9,804 nt of DNA from Synechococcales cyanobacterium PMM_0073 (lineage in GTDB: Bacteria; Cyanobacteriota; Cyanobacteriia; Elainellales; Elainellaceae), in NCBI GenBank assembly GCA_949127695.1, contig CASBQH010000156.1:1-9804 (forward strand). Reading direction: 5' to 3'. Position numbers and translations under genes: made by a program. Positions 1-6,911 of the stretch are shown in pieces (position 1 is the first letter of the stretch; each line of letters begins with the position of its first letter). The notes below the pieces were generated by a model. That model was not told the origin of the DNA and did not search any database. It saw nothing but the letters and a program-made list of their open reading frames with translations.

Positions 1-239
1 TAGAAACGCTGGGTCTAGAAGCTGAGTACGACATTTTGGTGAACGTCAGAGGCGGTGGCTTGACCGGGCAGGCTGACTCGATTCGGCTGGGCGTGGCGCG
101 AGCACTCTGCCAGCTTGATCCCGACAATCGCAAGCCTTTAAAAGTGGAAGGCTACCTGACCCGCGACCCCCGTGCCAAAGAGCGGAAGAAATACGGTCTA
201 CACAAGGCTCGCAAAGCGCCTCAATACTCGAAGCGTTAA
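1..239 (+). CDS. rpsI: 30S ribosomal protein S9 (uS9), 3' part
   Basis: This is the C-terminal part of ribosomal protein uS9, a small-subunit head protein whose basic tail reaches toward the P-site tRNA. The reading frame is open from the left edge (first full codon at 3), so the gene begins outside the window. The visible 78 residues carry the S9 signatures: a [13 protein letters not shown] segment, the IRLGVARAL helix, then the basic stretch [20 protein letters not shown]. It ends in the hallmark QYSKR tail, whose terminal Lys-Arg is conserved in bacterial S9. The gene lies 41 nt upstream of rpmE in the usual cyanobacterial order, so co-transcription is likely. Nothing abnormal is visible. 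The identification is essentially certain; only the N-terminus is missing. Confidence 0.97.
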   Translation, partial: ETLGLEAEYDILVNVRGGGLTGQADSIRLGVARALCQLDPDNRKPLKVEGYLTRDPRAKERKKYGLHKARKAPQYSKR

Positions 240-280
240 TTTAGCGAAACATTTATCGGAACACTGGAGAACGACCTCAC

Positions 281-544
281 ATGGCAAAATCTGATATCCA
301 TCCCAAATGGTATCCAGAAGCAAAAGTCTTCTGCAACGGCGAACAGATCATGACCGTAGCTTCCACCAAGCCTGAGCTGCATGTGGATGTCTGGTCAGGC
401 AATCATCCTTTCTTTACTGGCACTCAAAAGATCATCGACACCGAAGGTCGGGTGGAGCGCTTCCTGCGGAAATATGGCATGGTGGATGCCAGCCAAACTG
501 CCGATGCACCTGCTGATACTGCTGCCGACAGCAAGAAAAAGTAG
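281..544 (+). CDS. rpmE: 50S ribosomal protein L31 (bL31), zinc-free type
   Basis: This encodes ribosomal protein bL31, which helps bridge the large subunit and the head of the small subunit. The protein has 87 residues. The core is typical: an N-terminal IHPKWYPEAKV, then HVDVWSGNHPFFTGTQK, then the C-terminal GRVERFLRKYGM. Only one cysteine is present (C18), so the four-cysteine zinc site of C+ type L31 is absent and this is a C-minus form, as in the cyanobacterial and chloroplast proteins I recall. The tail from about residue 70 is Ala/Asp-rich and ends in KKK; it is probably disordered. A CTGGAG stretch about 10-15 nt before the ATG may act as a weak ribosome binding site. The gene is followed by a probable intrinsic terminator. 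Confidence 0.97.
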   Translation: MAKSDIHPKWYPEAKVFCNGEQIMTVASTKPELHVDVWSGNHPFFTGTQKIIDTEGRVERFLRKYGMVDASQTADAPADTAADSKKK

Positions 545-569
545 CAAGTCGAACGGATGATTTAAAATT

Positions 570-600
570 GCAGTCAGGCTCTTGGAGTCCGGCTGCTTTT
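570..600 (+). terminator. Probable intrinsic terminator after rpmE
   Basis: The bases 570-581 pair with 585-596: GCAGTC with the GGCTGC end, and GGCTC with GAGTC. This gives 11 pairs, two of them G-U wobbles, with one A-C mismatch and a three-base loop TTG. The stem is followed at once by TTTT (597-600) and, after GCGC, another TTTT. It lies 25 nt after the rpmE stop and 33 nt before the prfA ATG, so it would end the ribosomal operon or act as a partial attenuator before prfA. The T-run is short, so efficiency may be modest. Confidence 0.6.
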
Positions 601-632
601 GCGCTTTTGATTATTTTTATACCGCAAGACCT

Positions 633-1727
633 ATGGCTGAAGCATATTTACTAGACAAACTTAAATCGGTTGAGCAAACCTTCTACGAGCTGACCCAGCG
701 GCTAGCCGATCCAGATGTGGCTCGTGATCCCACCGAGTTTCAGCGGATTGCCAAGGCGAGGGCTTCGCTGGAAGAAACGGTCGAAACTTACGATGCCTGG
801 AAGAAAGCTCAGCAGGATCTGCAAGAGGCGCGTCAAATCTCCAAAGATGCGGGCGGCGATCCGGATCTCAAAGAGCTGGCAAATCTGGAAATCGCGGAGC
901 TAGACGAGCTGAGCCAAACCCTGGAAGCACGGCTGAAGGTGCTGCTATTGCCGCGCGACCCGAACGACGACAAGAACATCATGCTAGAGGTGCGGGCAGG
1001 CACAGGCGGCGATGAGGCCAGCATTTGGGCGGGCGACTTAGTGCGGATGTACAGCCGCTACGCTGAGGAGCAGGGCTGGCGCGTCAAGCTGATGGGGCTG
1101 TCGCTGGCTGAAATGGGCGGCGTCAAAGAAGCAATTCTGGAGATTCAGGGCGATCAGGTTTATAGCAAGCTGAAGTTTGAGGCGGGCGTGCATCGGGTGC
1201 AGCGCGTGCCCGTGACTGAAGCAGGCGGCAGAGTGCATACTTCAACCGCGACGGTGGCAATCATGCCCGAAGTGGACGATGTGGAAGTTGAGATCGATCC
1301 CAAAGACATTGAGATGACCACAGCGCGTTCGGGCGGAGCGGGTGGACAGAACGTTAACAAGGTGGAAACTGCCGTAGACTTGATGCATAAGCCGACTGGA
1401 ATTCGGGTGTTCTGTACCGAAGAGCGCTCGCAGCTGCAAAACCGGGAGCGGGCGATGCAGATTTTGCGAGCCAAGCTGTATGAAATTAAGCTGCGCGAAC
1501 AGCAAGAAGCCGTTACCTCCATGCGGCGGTCGCAGGTGGGAACCGGGGCACGCTCTGAGAAGATTCGCACCTACAACTACAAAGATAATCGCGTTACCGA
1601 TCATCGTTTAGGGCAGAACTTTACGCTGAATCCGGTGCTGGAAGGCGATATTGAAACGGTGGTGCAGTCCTGCATTTCGCAGGATCAGCAGGAGCGCTTG
1701 GAAGAGCTGGCTGCTTCGACCGCCTGA
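633..1727 (+). CDS. prfA: Peptide chain release factor 1 (RF1)
   Basis: RF1 recognises UAA and UAG in the ribosomal A site and triggers hydrolysis of peptidyl-tRNA. The protein has 364 residues from the chosen start, the normal RF1 length. The catalytic GGQ is at residues 237-239 within [11 protein letters not shown]. The stop-codon recognition tripeptide (PxT class, here PVT) is at 193-195, which marks RF1 rather than RF2 (which has SPF). The N-terminal helical domain covers about residues 1-110. The ATG at 633 ([15 protein letters not shown]) matches where family members begin. An in-frame TTG at 582 would add 17 unrelated residues and lies inside the upstream terminator hairpin, so I reject it. 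No clear Shine-Dalgarno sequence is visible. The gene follows rpmE, as is typical in cyanobacteria. The glutamine of GGQ is presumably the target of a PrmC methylase encoded elsewhere. Confidence 0.97.
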   Translation: MAEAYLLDKLKSVEQTFYELTQRLADPDVARDPTEFQRIAKARASLEETVETYDAWKKAQQDLQEARQISKDAGGDPDLKELANLEIAELDELSQTLEARLKVLLLPRDPNDDKNIMLEVRAGTGGDEASIWAGDLVRMYSRYAEEQGWRVKLMGLSLAEMGGVKEAILEIQGDQVYSKLKFEAGVHRVQRVPVTEAGGRVHTSTATVAIMPEVDDVEVEIDPKDIEMTTARSGGAGGQNVNKVETAVDLMHKPTGIRVFCTEERSQLQNRERAMQILRAKLYEIKLREQQEAVTSMRRSQVGTGARSEKIRTYNYKDNRVTDHRLGQNFTLNPVLEGDIETVVQSCISQDQQERLEELAASTA

Positions 1728-1749
1728 ATGCTCTGAGTAAGCCATAAAC

Positions 1750-1778
1750 TGGACGGAAATCAAATCGGGGCATAGAAT
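1750..1778 (+). promoter_or_regulatory. Candidate sigma70-type promoter for the SbcD-like gene
   Basis: A -35-like TGGACG (1750-1755, 4 of 6 consensus bases) and a -10-like TAGAAT (1773-1778, 5 of 6) are separated by an ideal 17 nt. Initiation near 1785 would leave a leader of about 25 nt before the ATG at 1811. The element lies in the 83-nt spacer after prfA. A separate TTGACG at 1782 has no matching -10 downstream. This is prediction by eye only. Confidence 0.4.
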
Positions 1779-1810
1779 AGCTTGACGAGATAAGTTCGTT
1801 TGTACTTGCT

Positions 1811-3088
1811 ATGCCGCGATTTTTGCACCTGGCTGACGTTCATTTGGGGTTTGACCGCTACGACTGCAAAGAACGCACCCAGGATTTTTTCTACGCCTTC
1901 AACGACGCAATCGAAAAATATGCGCTGGCTGAGGCGGTCGATTTTGTGCTGATTGCCGGGGATCTGTTTGAGCATCGCAACATTCAGCCCGTGACGCTGA
2001 ACCAGGCGCAGTTTAGCCTGAAGGAGCTGCAAAAAGCCAGGATTCCGGTACTCGCCATCGAAGGCAACCACGACAACCGCCCCTACGGTACCAAAACCAA
2101 CTGGCTGCGCTACCTGGCCGACTGGGGTTTGGTGATTTTGCTCGAACCGGGCGAAGCGGGCACTGATGGCTTCTACACGCCCTGGGATGGCCGAACGGGC
2201 GGCTATATTGACCTTGACTGCGGCGTGCGGGTGATCGGATCAAGCTGGTATGGCAGCTCTGCCCCCAAAGCGATCGAGCAAATTGCGGCGGCTTTGCCCA
2301 ATCTGCCGCCCAGTCCCGGCCCAACGATCCTGATGTTTCATCACGGACTCGAAGGCCAGATTGCCCGCTATCAGGGAGCGCTGCGCTATGCGGATATTGC
2401 GCCGCTGAAGCAGGCAGGCGTAGACTATTTGGCGCTCGGCCATATCCACAAAAACTACGAGGTGGAAGGCTGGGTGTTCAATCCTGGCTCAACTGAGGCC
2501 AACAGCATTGAGGAATCTAGCTTTCGGCGCGGGGCTTACTTGGTTGAACTCAGCGAAACTGGCATTCAGGCTGAGCTGAAGCAGGACTATTACCAGCGCT
2601 CGGTGGTGCGGCTCAGGCTGACCACGCAGGGACAGGAAACCGTCGAGGAGCTAGAGCTGCAAGCGGTTGAGCAGATCGAACAGGCAATTGCCAAAGGCCA
2701 GCTTAACCCAGCCGACGCGCCAATTGTCGAGCTGCGGATTGAAGGCTCGGTCGGGTTTGATCGACTCGAACTCGACATACGGCAGCTCCAGCAGCAGCTC
2801 CAGCAGCTCAGCGGCGCGCTAATTTTTCTGCTGAAATACGAAGTTGATGCGGTCGCCTACGCTACGCCCTTGACCGAAGATGCCAGCCGCCTTCAGATCG
2901 AGCGCGAGGTGTTTTTGGATTTGCTCAGCGCCCATAATTCCTACCGCAAGCGCGCCGCCGAACTGGCTGACGGCATGATTGCGCTCAAGGAGCATCAGCT
3001 CGACGGACGCTCAGAGCCGGAGCTGTATGGATTTGTCCGCAGCCTGCTAGCGCCCGATTACCTACAGGTCGTGGCTGAACCCGACTAG
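1811..3088 (+). CDS. sbcD: SbcD/Mre11-like DNA repair exonuclease (metallophosphoesterase)
   Basis: This is a 425-residue calcineurin-like metallophosphoesterase of the SbcD/Mre11 type, which normally pairs with the SbcC ATPase to process DNA ends and hairpins. All phosphoesterase motifs are visible in order: ADVHLG (D9, H11), GDLFEH (D51), GNHD (N86-D88), FHHG (H177, H178) and GHIH (H211, H213). The nuclease core covers about residues 1-250. The C-terminal part (about 260-425) holds a helical Gln-rich stretch, QLQQQLQQL, near 325-333, and would be the capping and SbcC-binding region. Length is close to E. coli SbcD (about 400). No sbcC lies next to it, because the next gene converges from the other strand; a partner would have to be encoded elsewhere. 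The assignment to the family is strong; SbcD versus a wider DNA-repair exonuclease group is less sure. Confidence 0.88.
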   Translation: MPRFLHLADVHLGFDRYDCKERTQDFFYAFNDAIEKYALAEAVDFVLIAGDLFEHRNIQPVTLNQAQFSLKELQKARIPVLAIEGNHDNRPYGTKTNWLRYLADWGLVILLEPGEAGTDGFYTPWDGRTGGYIDLDCGVRVIGSSWYGSSAPKAIEQIAAALPNLPPSPGPTILMFHHGLEGQIARYQGALRYADIAPLKQAGVDYLALGHIHKNYEVEGWVFNPGSTEANSIEESSFRRGAYLVELSETGIQAELKQDYYQRSVVRLRLTTQGQETVEELELQAVEQIEQAIAKGQLNPADAPIVELRIEGSVGFDRLELDIRQLQQQLQQLSGALIFLLKYEVDAVAYATPLTEDASRLQIEREVFLDLLSAHNSYRKRAAELADGMIALKEHQLDGRSEPELYGFVRSLLAPDYLQVVAEPD

Positions 3089-4044
3089 CCGCGACCAACT
3101 TCTGCAAAGATTGCCGCCAGGATCTCACCAGCGCCCTGATCGCGCAGTTTATGTGCCAGCTGAATGCCCAGATCTTCGGCTTCCGCGACCGTACCCACGA
3201 CGCTATCTTTGATCAGCTTCTGGCCGTCGAGGCTGGCCACCATGCCAGTCAGCGTTAGGCTATCGCCCTCAATGCTGGTATTCACGCCAATTGGCACCTG
3301 ACAGCCGCCTTCTAGCTCCCGCAGAAACGAGCGCTCGGCGTAGCAGCAGGCGGTAGTGGAACTATGCTCCAGCACCTTCAGCAGCTCCAGAATTTCGGCA
3401 TCCTTGCTGCGGCATTCGATTCCGAGCGCCCCTTGCCCAACTGCATGCAGCGAAATTTCGGGTGGAATCACCTGATGCACTCGCTCAGCCATATCCAGCC
3501 GCTTCAGGCCAGCCACCGCCAGAATAATCGCGTCATATTCGCCAGAATCCAGCTTTTGCAGGCGCGTGTTTAGGTTGCCCCTGATATCTTTGAAGCTGAG
3601 ATGCGGGTAGTGGTAGCGCAGCTGTGCTAGCCGTCGCAGTGACGAAGTGCCGATCACTGCACCTTCGGGCAGCGTATCCAGCTGCTTGGCTTGGTGATTG
3701 GCATGAACCACCAGCGCATCTGCCGGATCTTCGCGCTCGGTGATGCAGCCCAGCATCAAGCCTTCAGGTAAATTAGTGGGCAAATCTTTGAGCGAATGCA
3801 CGGCAAAATCGATCTCGTTTTGCAGCATTCCTAGCTCTAGCTCTTTGGTGAACAGCCCTTTATCGCCGATTTTAGCCAGCGCCACATCCAGGATTTTGTC
3901 GCCCTGGGTGTTCATCGTATGGACTTCAAATTTGCGATCTGAGAACTTTTGTTGCAGCTCGTCCTGCACCCAGTGGGTCTGCACGAGCGCTAGCTGACTT
4001 TTGCGAGAACCAATCCGAATCGGACGCGGAGGACTAGAAACCAT
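3085..4044 (-). CDS. hemC: Porphobilinogen deaminase (hydroxymethylbilane synthase)
   Basis: HemC joins four porphobilinogen units into hydroxymethylbilane, the linear precursor of heme, chlorophyll and phycobilins; it acts in the cytosol. The protein has 319 residues, normal for the family. Visible features are the N-terminal [15 protein letters not shown], the catalytic aspartate D87 in [10 protein letters not shown], the substrate-binding GTSSLRR at about 132-138, and [11 protein letters not shown] at about 152-162. The cysteine that carries the dipyrromethane cofactor is C248 in [10 protein letters not shown]. The ATG at 4044 sits nine residues before the conserved IRIGSRKS block, as expected. 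It has no Shine-Dalgarno sequence but is directly preceded by two copies of a 10-bp repeat. Its stop TAG overlaps the stop of the convergent SbcD-like gene. It is 167 nt downstream of the HlyD-type gene, so it probably has its own promoter. Confidence 0.97.
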   Translation of the reverse strand: MVSSPPRPIRIGSRKSQLALVQTHWVQDELQQKFSDRKFEVHTMNTQGDKILDVALAKIGDKGLFTKELELGMLQNEIDFAVHSLKDLPTNLPEGLMLGCITEREDPADALVVHANHQAKQLDTLPEGAVIGTSSLRRLAQLRYHYPHLSFKDIRGNLNTRLQKLDSGEYDAIILAVAGLKRLDMAERVHQVIPPEISLHAVGQGALGIECRSKDAEILELLKVLEHSSTTACCYAERSFLRELEGGCQVPIGVNTSIEGDSLTLTGMVASLDGQKLIKDSVVGTVAEAEDLGIQLAHKLRDQGAGEILAAIFAEVGRG

Positions 4045-4064
4045 TGTTTGAAGCTGTTTGAAGC
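4045..4064 (-). repeat. Perfect 10-bp tandem repeat abutting hemC start
   Basis: On the minus strand GCTTCAAACA occurs twice in tandem, and the second copy ends at the base before the hemC ATG. The stretch occupies the place where a ribosome binding site would be and contains no Shine-Dalgarno-like purine run. The role is unknown. It may be chance, a helically phased operator, or a feature of the translation start. Confidence 0.6.
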
Positions 4065-4172
4065 GGTTGTGATTGCTGCTGGAGCCGACCCATTCTGACG
4101 CGCAGTTTGGCCAACGCCAGCCATCACCCCAGCTTACCGCAGGGCGGGCACAGGCTTGTTGCCAAATTGGCT

Positions 4173-4190
4173 GTCGTAACGATGTGTAAC
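4173..4190 (-). promoter_or_regulatory. HLR1-like direct repeat (possible RpaB site) upstream of hemC
   Basis: Reading the minus strand, GTTACACA (4190-4183), a two-base spacer TC, and GTTACGAC (4180-4173) form two imperfect 8-nt direct repeats with a 10-nt period. The cyanobacterial HLR1 element bound by the response regulator RpaB is described as two (G/T)TTACA(T/A)(T/A) repeats separated by 2 nt. The first copy here matches 7 of 8 positions and the second 6 of 8. It lies about 130-145 nt before the hemC ATG and just after the stop of the HlyD-type gene. A GCCAA-A-TTGGC dyad at 4161-4171 lies beside it. I could not place a convincing -10 downstream, so the call is tentative. Confidence 0.3.
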
Positions 4191-4211
4191 TATTACGCCT
4201 GTCGCATACCT

Positions 4212-5582
4212 CTATCGCGGCGTGAATGCCTCGTCAAATCGTCGCGTGATCGGCTCCAGCAGGAACGTGAGCACGGAGCGTTGGCGGGTGACAATTTCGG
4301 CAGTGGCGGCCATGCCGGGAGTCAGCTCAACGGACTTGCCATTCACCAAAATATCTCGTTGCTTCAGCTTGATTTTCGTGTTAAATACTGGTCCTAAATC
4401 CTTATCGGCTGTGGCGTTCGGGCTAATTTGAGCAACCTCTCCCTCAATCATGCCAAACTCTTGAAACGGGAAAGTCGCCAGCTTCACCTTTACCGGCATC
4501 CCGACTGAGATAAAACCAATATCGCGGTTGAGCACCTTCACACCTAGCAGCAAATCGGCGTCATCCGGCAGAATCGACATCAGCTCTTGGCCGGGAGCCA
4601 CCGAGCGCTCGCCCAGCGTCGTCTGCACGTCGTAGACTTTGCCAGCAACGGGTGCGGTAATCATCTGGCCGGCGGTTTTGAGCTGAGCCTGAGCCAGCTG
4701 CCCTTCGAGGTTGGTCAGCTCCTCTTGGCGCTGCCGCATCTGATCGAGCACGGTGCCCTGACGCTCGGAGCTGACGCGGTTGACGGTTTGCTGTGCCGAC
4801 TGGTAGGCTTGCTCGGCCTGTCGGATTGCCTGCTGCTGCCCCTGAATTTCTTTGCCAAGTGAGTTCACCCGATCTTCAGCCTCGGTCAGTCGGTCTTTGG
4901 CTTCGAGGTAGTCAAATCGAGGGATCGCGCCGTCAATTAAGCCACGCAGGCTAGACTCTCGCTCCTGTGAGTTTTTTAAGGCCGTCTGGGCATTAGTCAA
5001 GTTACCTTGCAGCTTCTCGAGCTGCGCTTTGGCTTCGCTAATGGCCGCAAACTGGCGCTGTGCGTCGGCTTTAGCTCCGGTCTGCTGGTTGTCAAAGTCA
5101 CGCAGGCGGGCGGTCAACAGCGGATCTTGAGCTGCACCAGCGCTGATTTGGCCGCTGCTTTCGGCTTTGAGTCGGGCAATGTCCTGCTTAACGCCCTGAC
5201 TCAAGTTTTTCAGGCGCGTCACCTCGGCCTGATTTAGCGTCGCATCTTGAACCAGCAGTACGTCCCCCTGATTCACCCGATCCCCTTCGCCCACCCGAAT
5301 TTCGCTGATGATGCCGCCCTCTAAAGCTCGCACCGGACGCACCTGCGCCGAAGGAACCAGTTCGCCCTGGGCTGTGGCTACCTCGTCTACTTTGCTGAAA
5401 TGCGCCCAGCCAATCGCGCCAAACACCAGCAGCGACAGACTCCCGGCCAGCAACCTGGTGTAGAGCGGCGGCAGCTGGCGCACAGCCATCCCCAGCTCGT
5501 AAGACAGATAATCTTCGGGGGTGACAAACTGCTGGCGAGTCTGGCGGACTTGAGCGGGAGAGGCGTCTTGGGGCGCTTGCAT
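4212..5582 (-). CDS. HlyD-family membrane fusion protein (type I secretion adaptor)
   Basis: This is a 456-residue periplasmic adaptor of the HlyD/EmrA type, which links an inner-membrane ABC exporter to an outer-membrane TolC-like channel. The order of parts is clear: a short cytoplasmic N-terminus, one membrane helix at about residues 44-62, a first half of a lipoyl-like domain ([20 protein letters not shown], 88-107), and a long coiled-coil hairpin at about 115-305 rich in Gln, Ala and Glu. Then come the second lipoyl half ([18 protein letters not shown], 308-325), a beta-barrel region, and a C-terminal [26 protein letters not shown] block typical of type I secretion HlyD proteins. No ABC transporter or TolC gene is next to it in the window, so the substrate cannot be inferred. 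The start at 5582 has no Shine-Dalgarno but is preceded by a 10-nt-period repeat. It lies 84 nt downstream of acyP. Confidence 0.9.
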   Translation of the reverse strand: MQAPQDASPAQVRQTRQQFVTPEDYLSYELGMAVRQLPPLYTRLLAGSLSLLVFGAIGWAHFSKVDEVATAQGELVPSAQVRPVRALEGGIISEIRVGEGDRVNQGDVLLVQDATLNQAEVTRLKNLSQGVKQDIARLKAESSGQISAGAAQDPLLTARLRDFDNQQTGAKADAQRQFAAISEAKAQLEKLQGNLTNAQTALKNSQERESSLRGLIDGAIPRFDYLEAKDRLTEAEDRVNSLGKEIQGQQQAIRQAEQAYQSAQQTVNRVSSERQGTVLDQMRQRQEELTNLEGQLAQAQLKTAGQMITAPVAGKVYDVQTTLGERSVAPGQELMSILPDDADLLLGVKVLNRDIGFISVGMPVKVKLATFPFQEFGMIEGEVAQISPNATADKDLGPVFNTKIKLKQRDILVNGKSVELTPGMAATAEIVTRQRSVLTFLLEPITRRFDEAFTPR

Positions 5583-5585
5583 GGC

Positions 5586-5602
5586 GTTAAAGCGGGTTAA
5601 AG
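5586..5602 (-). repeat. CTTTAAC direct repeat, 10-bp period, before the HlyD start
   Basis: On the minus strand CTTTAAC occurs at 5602-5596 and again at 5592-5586, exactly 10 nt apart. It ends three bases before the ATG at 5582. The arrangement resembles the tandem 10-mer before hemC but the sequence differs. No Shine-Dalgarno sequence is present. The function is unknown and chance is possible. Confidence 0.4.
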
Positions 5603-5666
5603 ATCTAGAACATTAATTAGACTGGCTGCACCTCTATTTTGCCCAACTTCTGCAAAACTAGGTGAC

Positions 5667-5981
5667 TCAGCGAGACTGGATCACCTCAAAGCCTTGGAGT
5701 CCTTCTGGCGGCTCATTGTCTAGCTCAACCGTCTGGACTTTTGCCGTAGGCGGCCCCTGATGACACCAGCGAATCATCTCCTCGACCTGGGCTTTTGACC
5801 CTTCAAACACGGCTTCCACGCGGCCATCGCGCAGATTTCGCACCCAGCCATTCAGCTTCAGCAGCTGTGCCACGTCCCAAGTAGAAGCTCGATAGCCGAT
5901 CCCCTGCACCCGACCTGAGACAAACAGATGAACTCGCACCAGATCAGGTGGCAAATCAGCGGGTAGCGGAATTTGATTCAT
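5667..5981 (-). CDS. acyP: Acylphosphatase
   Basis: Acylphosphatase hydrolyses the carboxyl-phosphate bond of acyl phosphates such as acetyl phosphate and 1,3-bisphosphoglycerate; it is a small cytosolic ferredoxin-like fold enzyme. The protein has 104 residues. The signature loop SGRVQGIGYR (22-31) supplies the phosphate-binding loop and the catalytic arginine R31. The catalytic asparagine is N49 in GWVRNLRDGRVEAVFEG. The C-terminus QGFEVIQSR is the usual last strand. About 14 extra residues precede the domain, rich in proline and leucine. The start at 5981 is supported by AAGGGAG, with the GGGAG part 9 nt upstream of the ATG. That Shine-Dalgarno sequence is part of a small GGGAG-T-CTCCC dyad. 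The gene lies 29 nt after the conserved hypothetical gene, suggesting an operon. Confidence 0.95.
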   Translation of the reverse strand: MNQIPLPADLPPDLVRVHLFVSGRVQGIGYRASTWDVAQLLKLNGWVRNLRDGRVEAVFEGSKAQVEEMIRWCHQGPPTAKVQTVELDNEPPEGLQGFEVIQSR

Positions 5982-5984
5982 GCG

Positions 5985-5995
5985 GGGAGACTCCC
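5985..5995 (-). promoter_or_regulatory. Small dyad containing the acyP Shine-Dalgarno sequence
   Basis: On the minus strand, GGGAG T CTCCC reads as a perfect 11-base dyad just before the acyP ATG. The GGGAG half is the likely ribosome binding site. As RNA it could form only a very short hairpin (GGGA pairs with TCCC, loop GTC), so an effect on translation is possible but unproven. Confidence 0.3.
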
Positions 5996-6010
5996 TTGCT
6001 AAATCTTCTG

Positions 6011-6376
6011 CTAAATTTTCTCTTGCAGCGGCTTACAAAACTCTTCGGCTCCCGATTGCGCGACGTATAGCACCACAGGCGTAGCCAAAATGGCTGGAAT
6101 GCTAGTCTCGGCGGCCAATAGATTCACCGCACTCATCACCGAACCCGCCTGTAAACTCTCTTTTAATCCAGTCTGGCAGAGAAAAACCCGCCAGCGTTTG
6201 GCTAATCCGTCTAGAAAATCGCTGCGGTCTGGCTCCTGCCCCACCTGTAAGGCCAAATTAATCGCTGCATCTTCTAAGTTGCCTTCGCAGTCTTCAATCA
6301 TGTCCAACGCCTGAAGCGCCACCTCATTGTCTGAAAGCTGAGAGCGATAGCGGGCAATTTCTGCTGAAGAAAGCAT
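6011..6376 (-). CDS. Conserved cyanobacterial-type hypothetical protein
   Basis: I recognise this as resembling a widespread but uncharacterised cyanobacterial protein; I cannot name a function. From the chosen ATG it has 121 residues, beginning MLSSAEIARYRSQL and ending EEFCKPLQEKI. The first half is acidic and helical (ALDMIEDCEGNLEDAAINLAL, about 23-43), the middle has the block DRSDFLDGLAKRWRVFLCQ (about 50-68), and the C-terminal half is hydrophobic (SIPAILATPVVLYVA, about 92-106). That last stretch could be a buried helix; no signal peptide is visible. In-frame ATGs also exist at 6382 and 6397, adding 2 or 7 residues. I prefer 6376 because family members, as I recall them, begin near MLSxAEIARYR; no good Shine-Dalgarno decides it. 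It lies between the two membrane miniprotein genes and acyP, all in the same direction. Confidence 0.75.
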   Translation of the reverse strand: MLSSAEIARYRSQLSDNEVALQALDMIEDCEGNLEDAAINLALQVGQEPDRSDFLDGLAKRWRVFLCQTGLKESLQAGSVMSAVNLLAAETSIPAILATPVVLYVAQSGAEEFCKPLQEKI

Positions 6377-6430
6377 GATCATAGTCGCGCTAGCCATATC
6401 CTAAGCTCGATTTCCTAAGCCTAGTTTGCC

Positions 6431-6613
6431 TCATCGCCGGGTTCCCATCAAGCCATTCACCACGCCCGTCCCCACGGACAGCAAAATCAGCAGCCAGATC
6501 ACGCCGCCCGGTAAAAACGTCAGAATGCCGAAGCCACGCAGCGCCCAGACTACAAACGTCACCGCTAGCGTCAGCAGAAAGAGTTGGGTGGTGGGTCGTA
6601 GCGATTGCCCCAT
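6431..6613 (-). CDS. Small two-helix membrane protein (second of a tandem pair)
   Basis: This is a 60-residue, strongly hydrophobic protein with two predicted membrane helices, about residues 10-27 (QLFLLTLAVTFVVWALRG) and 34-53 (LPGGVIWLLILLSVGTGVVN). It ends in the basic GTRR. No known function is evident. Its second half aligns without gaps to the neighbouring 62-residue product: FG, T, P, IW, LL, G-x-G and L coincide (about 11 of 33 positions, with many conservative changes). This suggests the two arose by tandem duplication. The gene begins 18 nt after the upstream miniprotein gene and is probably co-transcribed. A longer overlapping frame on the same strand lacks this membrane pattern and is not favoured. 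The start at 6613 has only a weak GGGG upstream. Confidence that it is a real gene is good; function is unknown. Confidence 0.75.
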   Translation of the reverse strand: MGQSLRPTTQLFLLTLAVTFVVWALRGFGILTFLPGGVIWLLILLSVGTGVVNGLMGTRR

Positions 6614-6631
6614 AATTGCCCCGTAGGTAAT

Positions 6632-6820
6632 CTAACGCGCCTTCAGCGCCGACAAAATTCCAGAGCCAATTGCCAGCAGCACAATCGCCCAAATCGCCGA
6701 GCGCGGAATATTGGTGAAGTAGCCAAAGGCTTGCAGCATCAGCAAAATGGCCATCAGCACCAGCAGGATACCGGCCACATACAAAAAGATTTGAATTCCC
6801 AGATTAGGGGGCTGTTTCAC
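6632..6820 (-). CDS. Small two-helix membrane protein (first of a tandem pair)
   Basis: This is a 62-residue membrane miniprotein with two hydrophobic helices, about residues 7-29 (LGIQIFLYVAGILLVLMAIL and onward) and 38-57 (IPRSAIWAIVLLAIGSGILS). The short loop between them contains AFGYFTN, and the protein ends in the basic ALKAR. It resembles the next gene's product, mainly in the loop and second helix. I choose the GTG at 6820 (reading MKQPPNLG) because AGGAG lies 5 nt upstream of it. An in-frame GTG at 6826 would put the Shine-Dalgarno directly against the start codon. This is the first gene of the minus-strand series and faces a divergent spacer that carries a notable dyad. Function is unknown; the membrane location is inferred from hydrophobicity. 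Confidence 0.75.
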   Translation of the reverse strand: MKQPPNLGIQIFLYVAGILLVLMAILLMLQAFGYFTNIPRSAIWAIVLLAIGSGILSALKAR

Positions 6821-6911
6821 AGACACTCCTGGCAGTGGATCAATATTTCGGGACTAAACACTAGCTGAGGGCAAAGTTTTCTAGATCTTTACATGAATTG
6901 CCATCAGCTCG

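Noticed and set aside
582..632. TTG start at 582 extending RF1 by 17 residues
   Set aside because: The added residues are not typical of RF1, and the codon lies in the terminator hairpin; the ATG at 633 matches the family start.
1160..1604. Overlapping minus-strand open frames of 136 and 120 codons inside prfA
   Set aside because: They are shadows of a highly conserved RF1 gene; their products are Ser/Arg/Thr-rich or otherwise unlike any known family and have no start signals.
2013..2449. Minus-strand frames of 103 and 69 codons inside the SbcD-like gene
   Set aside because: The plus-strand frame carries every metallophosphoesterase motif; the reverse frames are composition artefacts of moderately GC-rich DNA.
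4176..4190. NtcA-like site, GTA-N8-TAA
   Set aside because: It misses one essential base of GTA-N8-TAC, and the same bases are better explained by the 10-nt-period GTTAC repeat.
4107..4397. Plus-strand frame of 96 codons between hemC and the HlyD gene
   Set aside because: Most of it is antisense to the conserved HlyD C-terminus, and the part in the spacer has no recognisable sequence or ribosome binding site.
6390..6692. 100-codon minus-strand frame over the miniprotein genes
   Set aside because: It overlaps two frames with clear membrane-helix patterns and mutual similarity; its own translation has no coherent domain and would overlap both genes.
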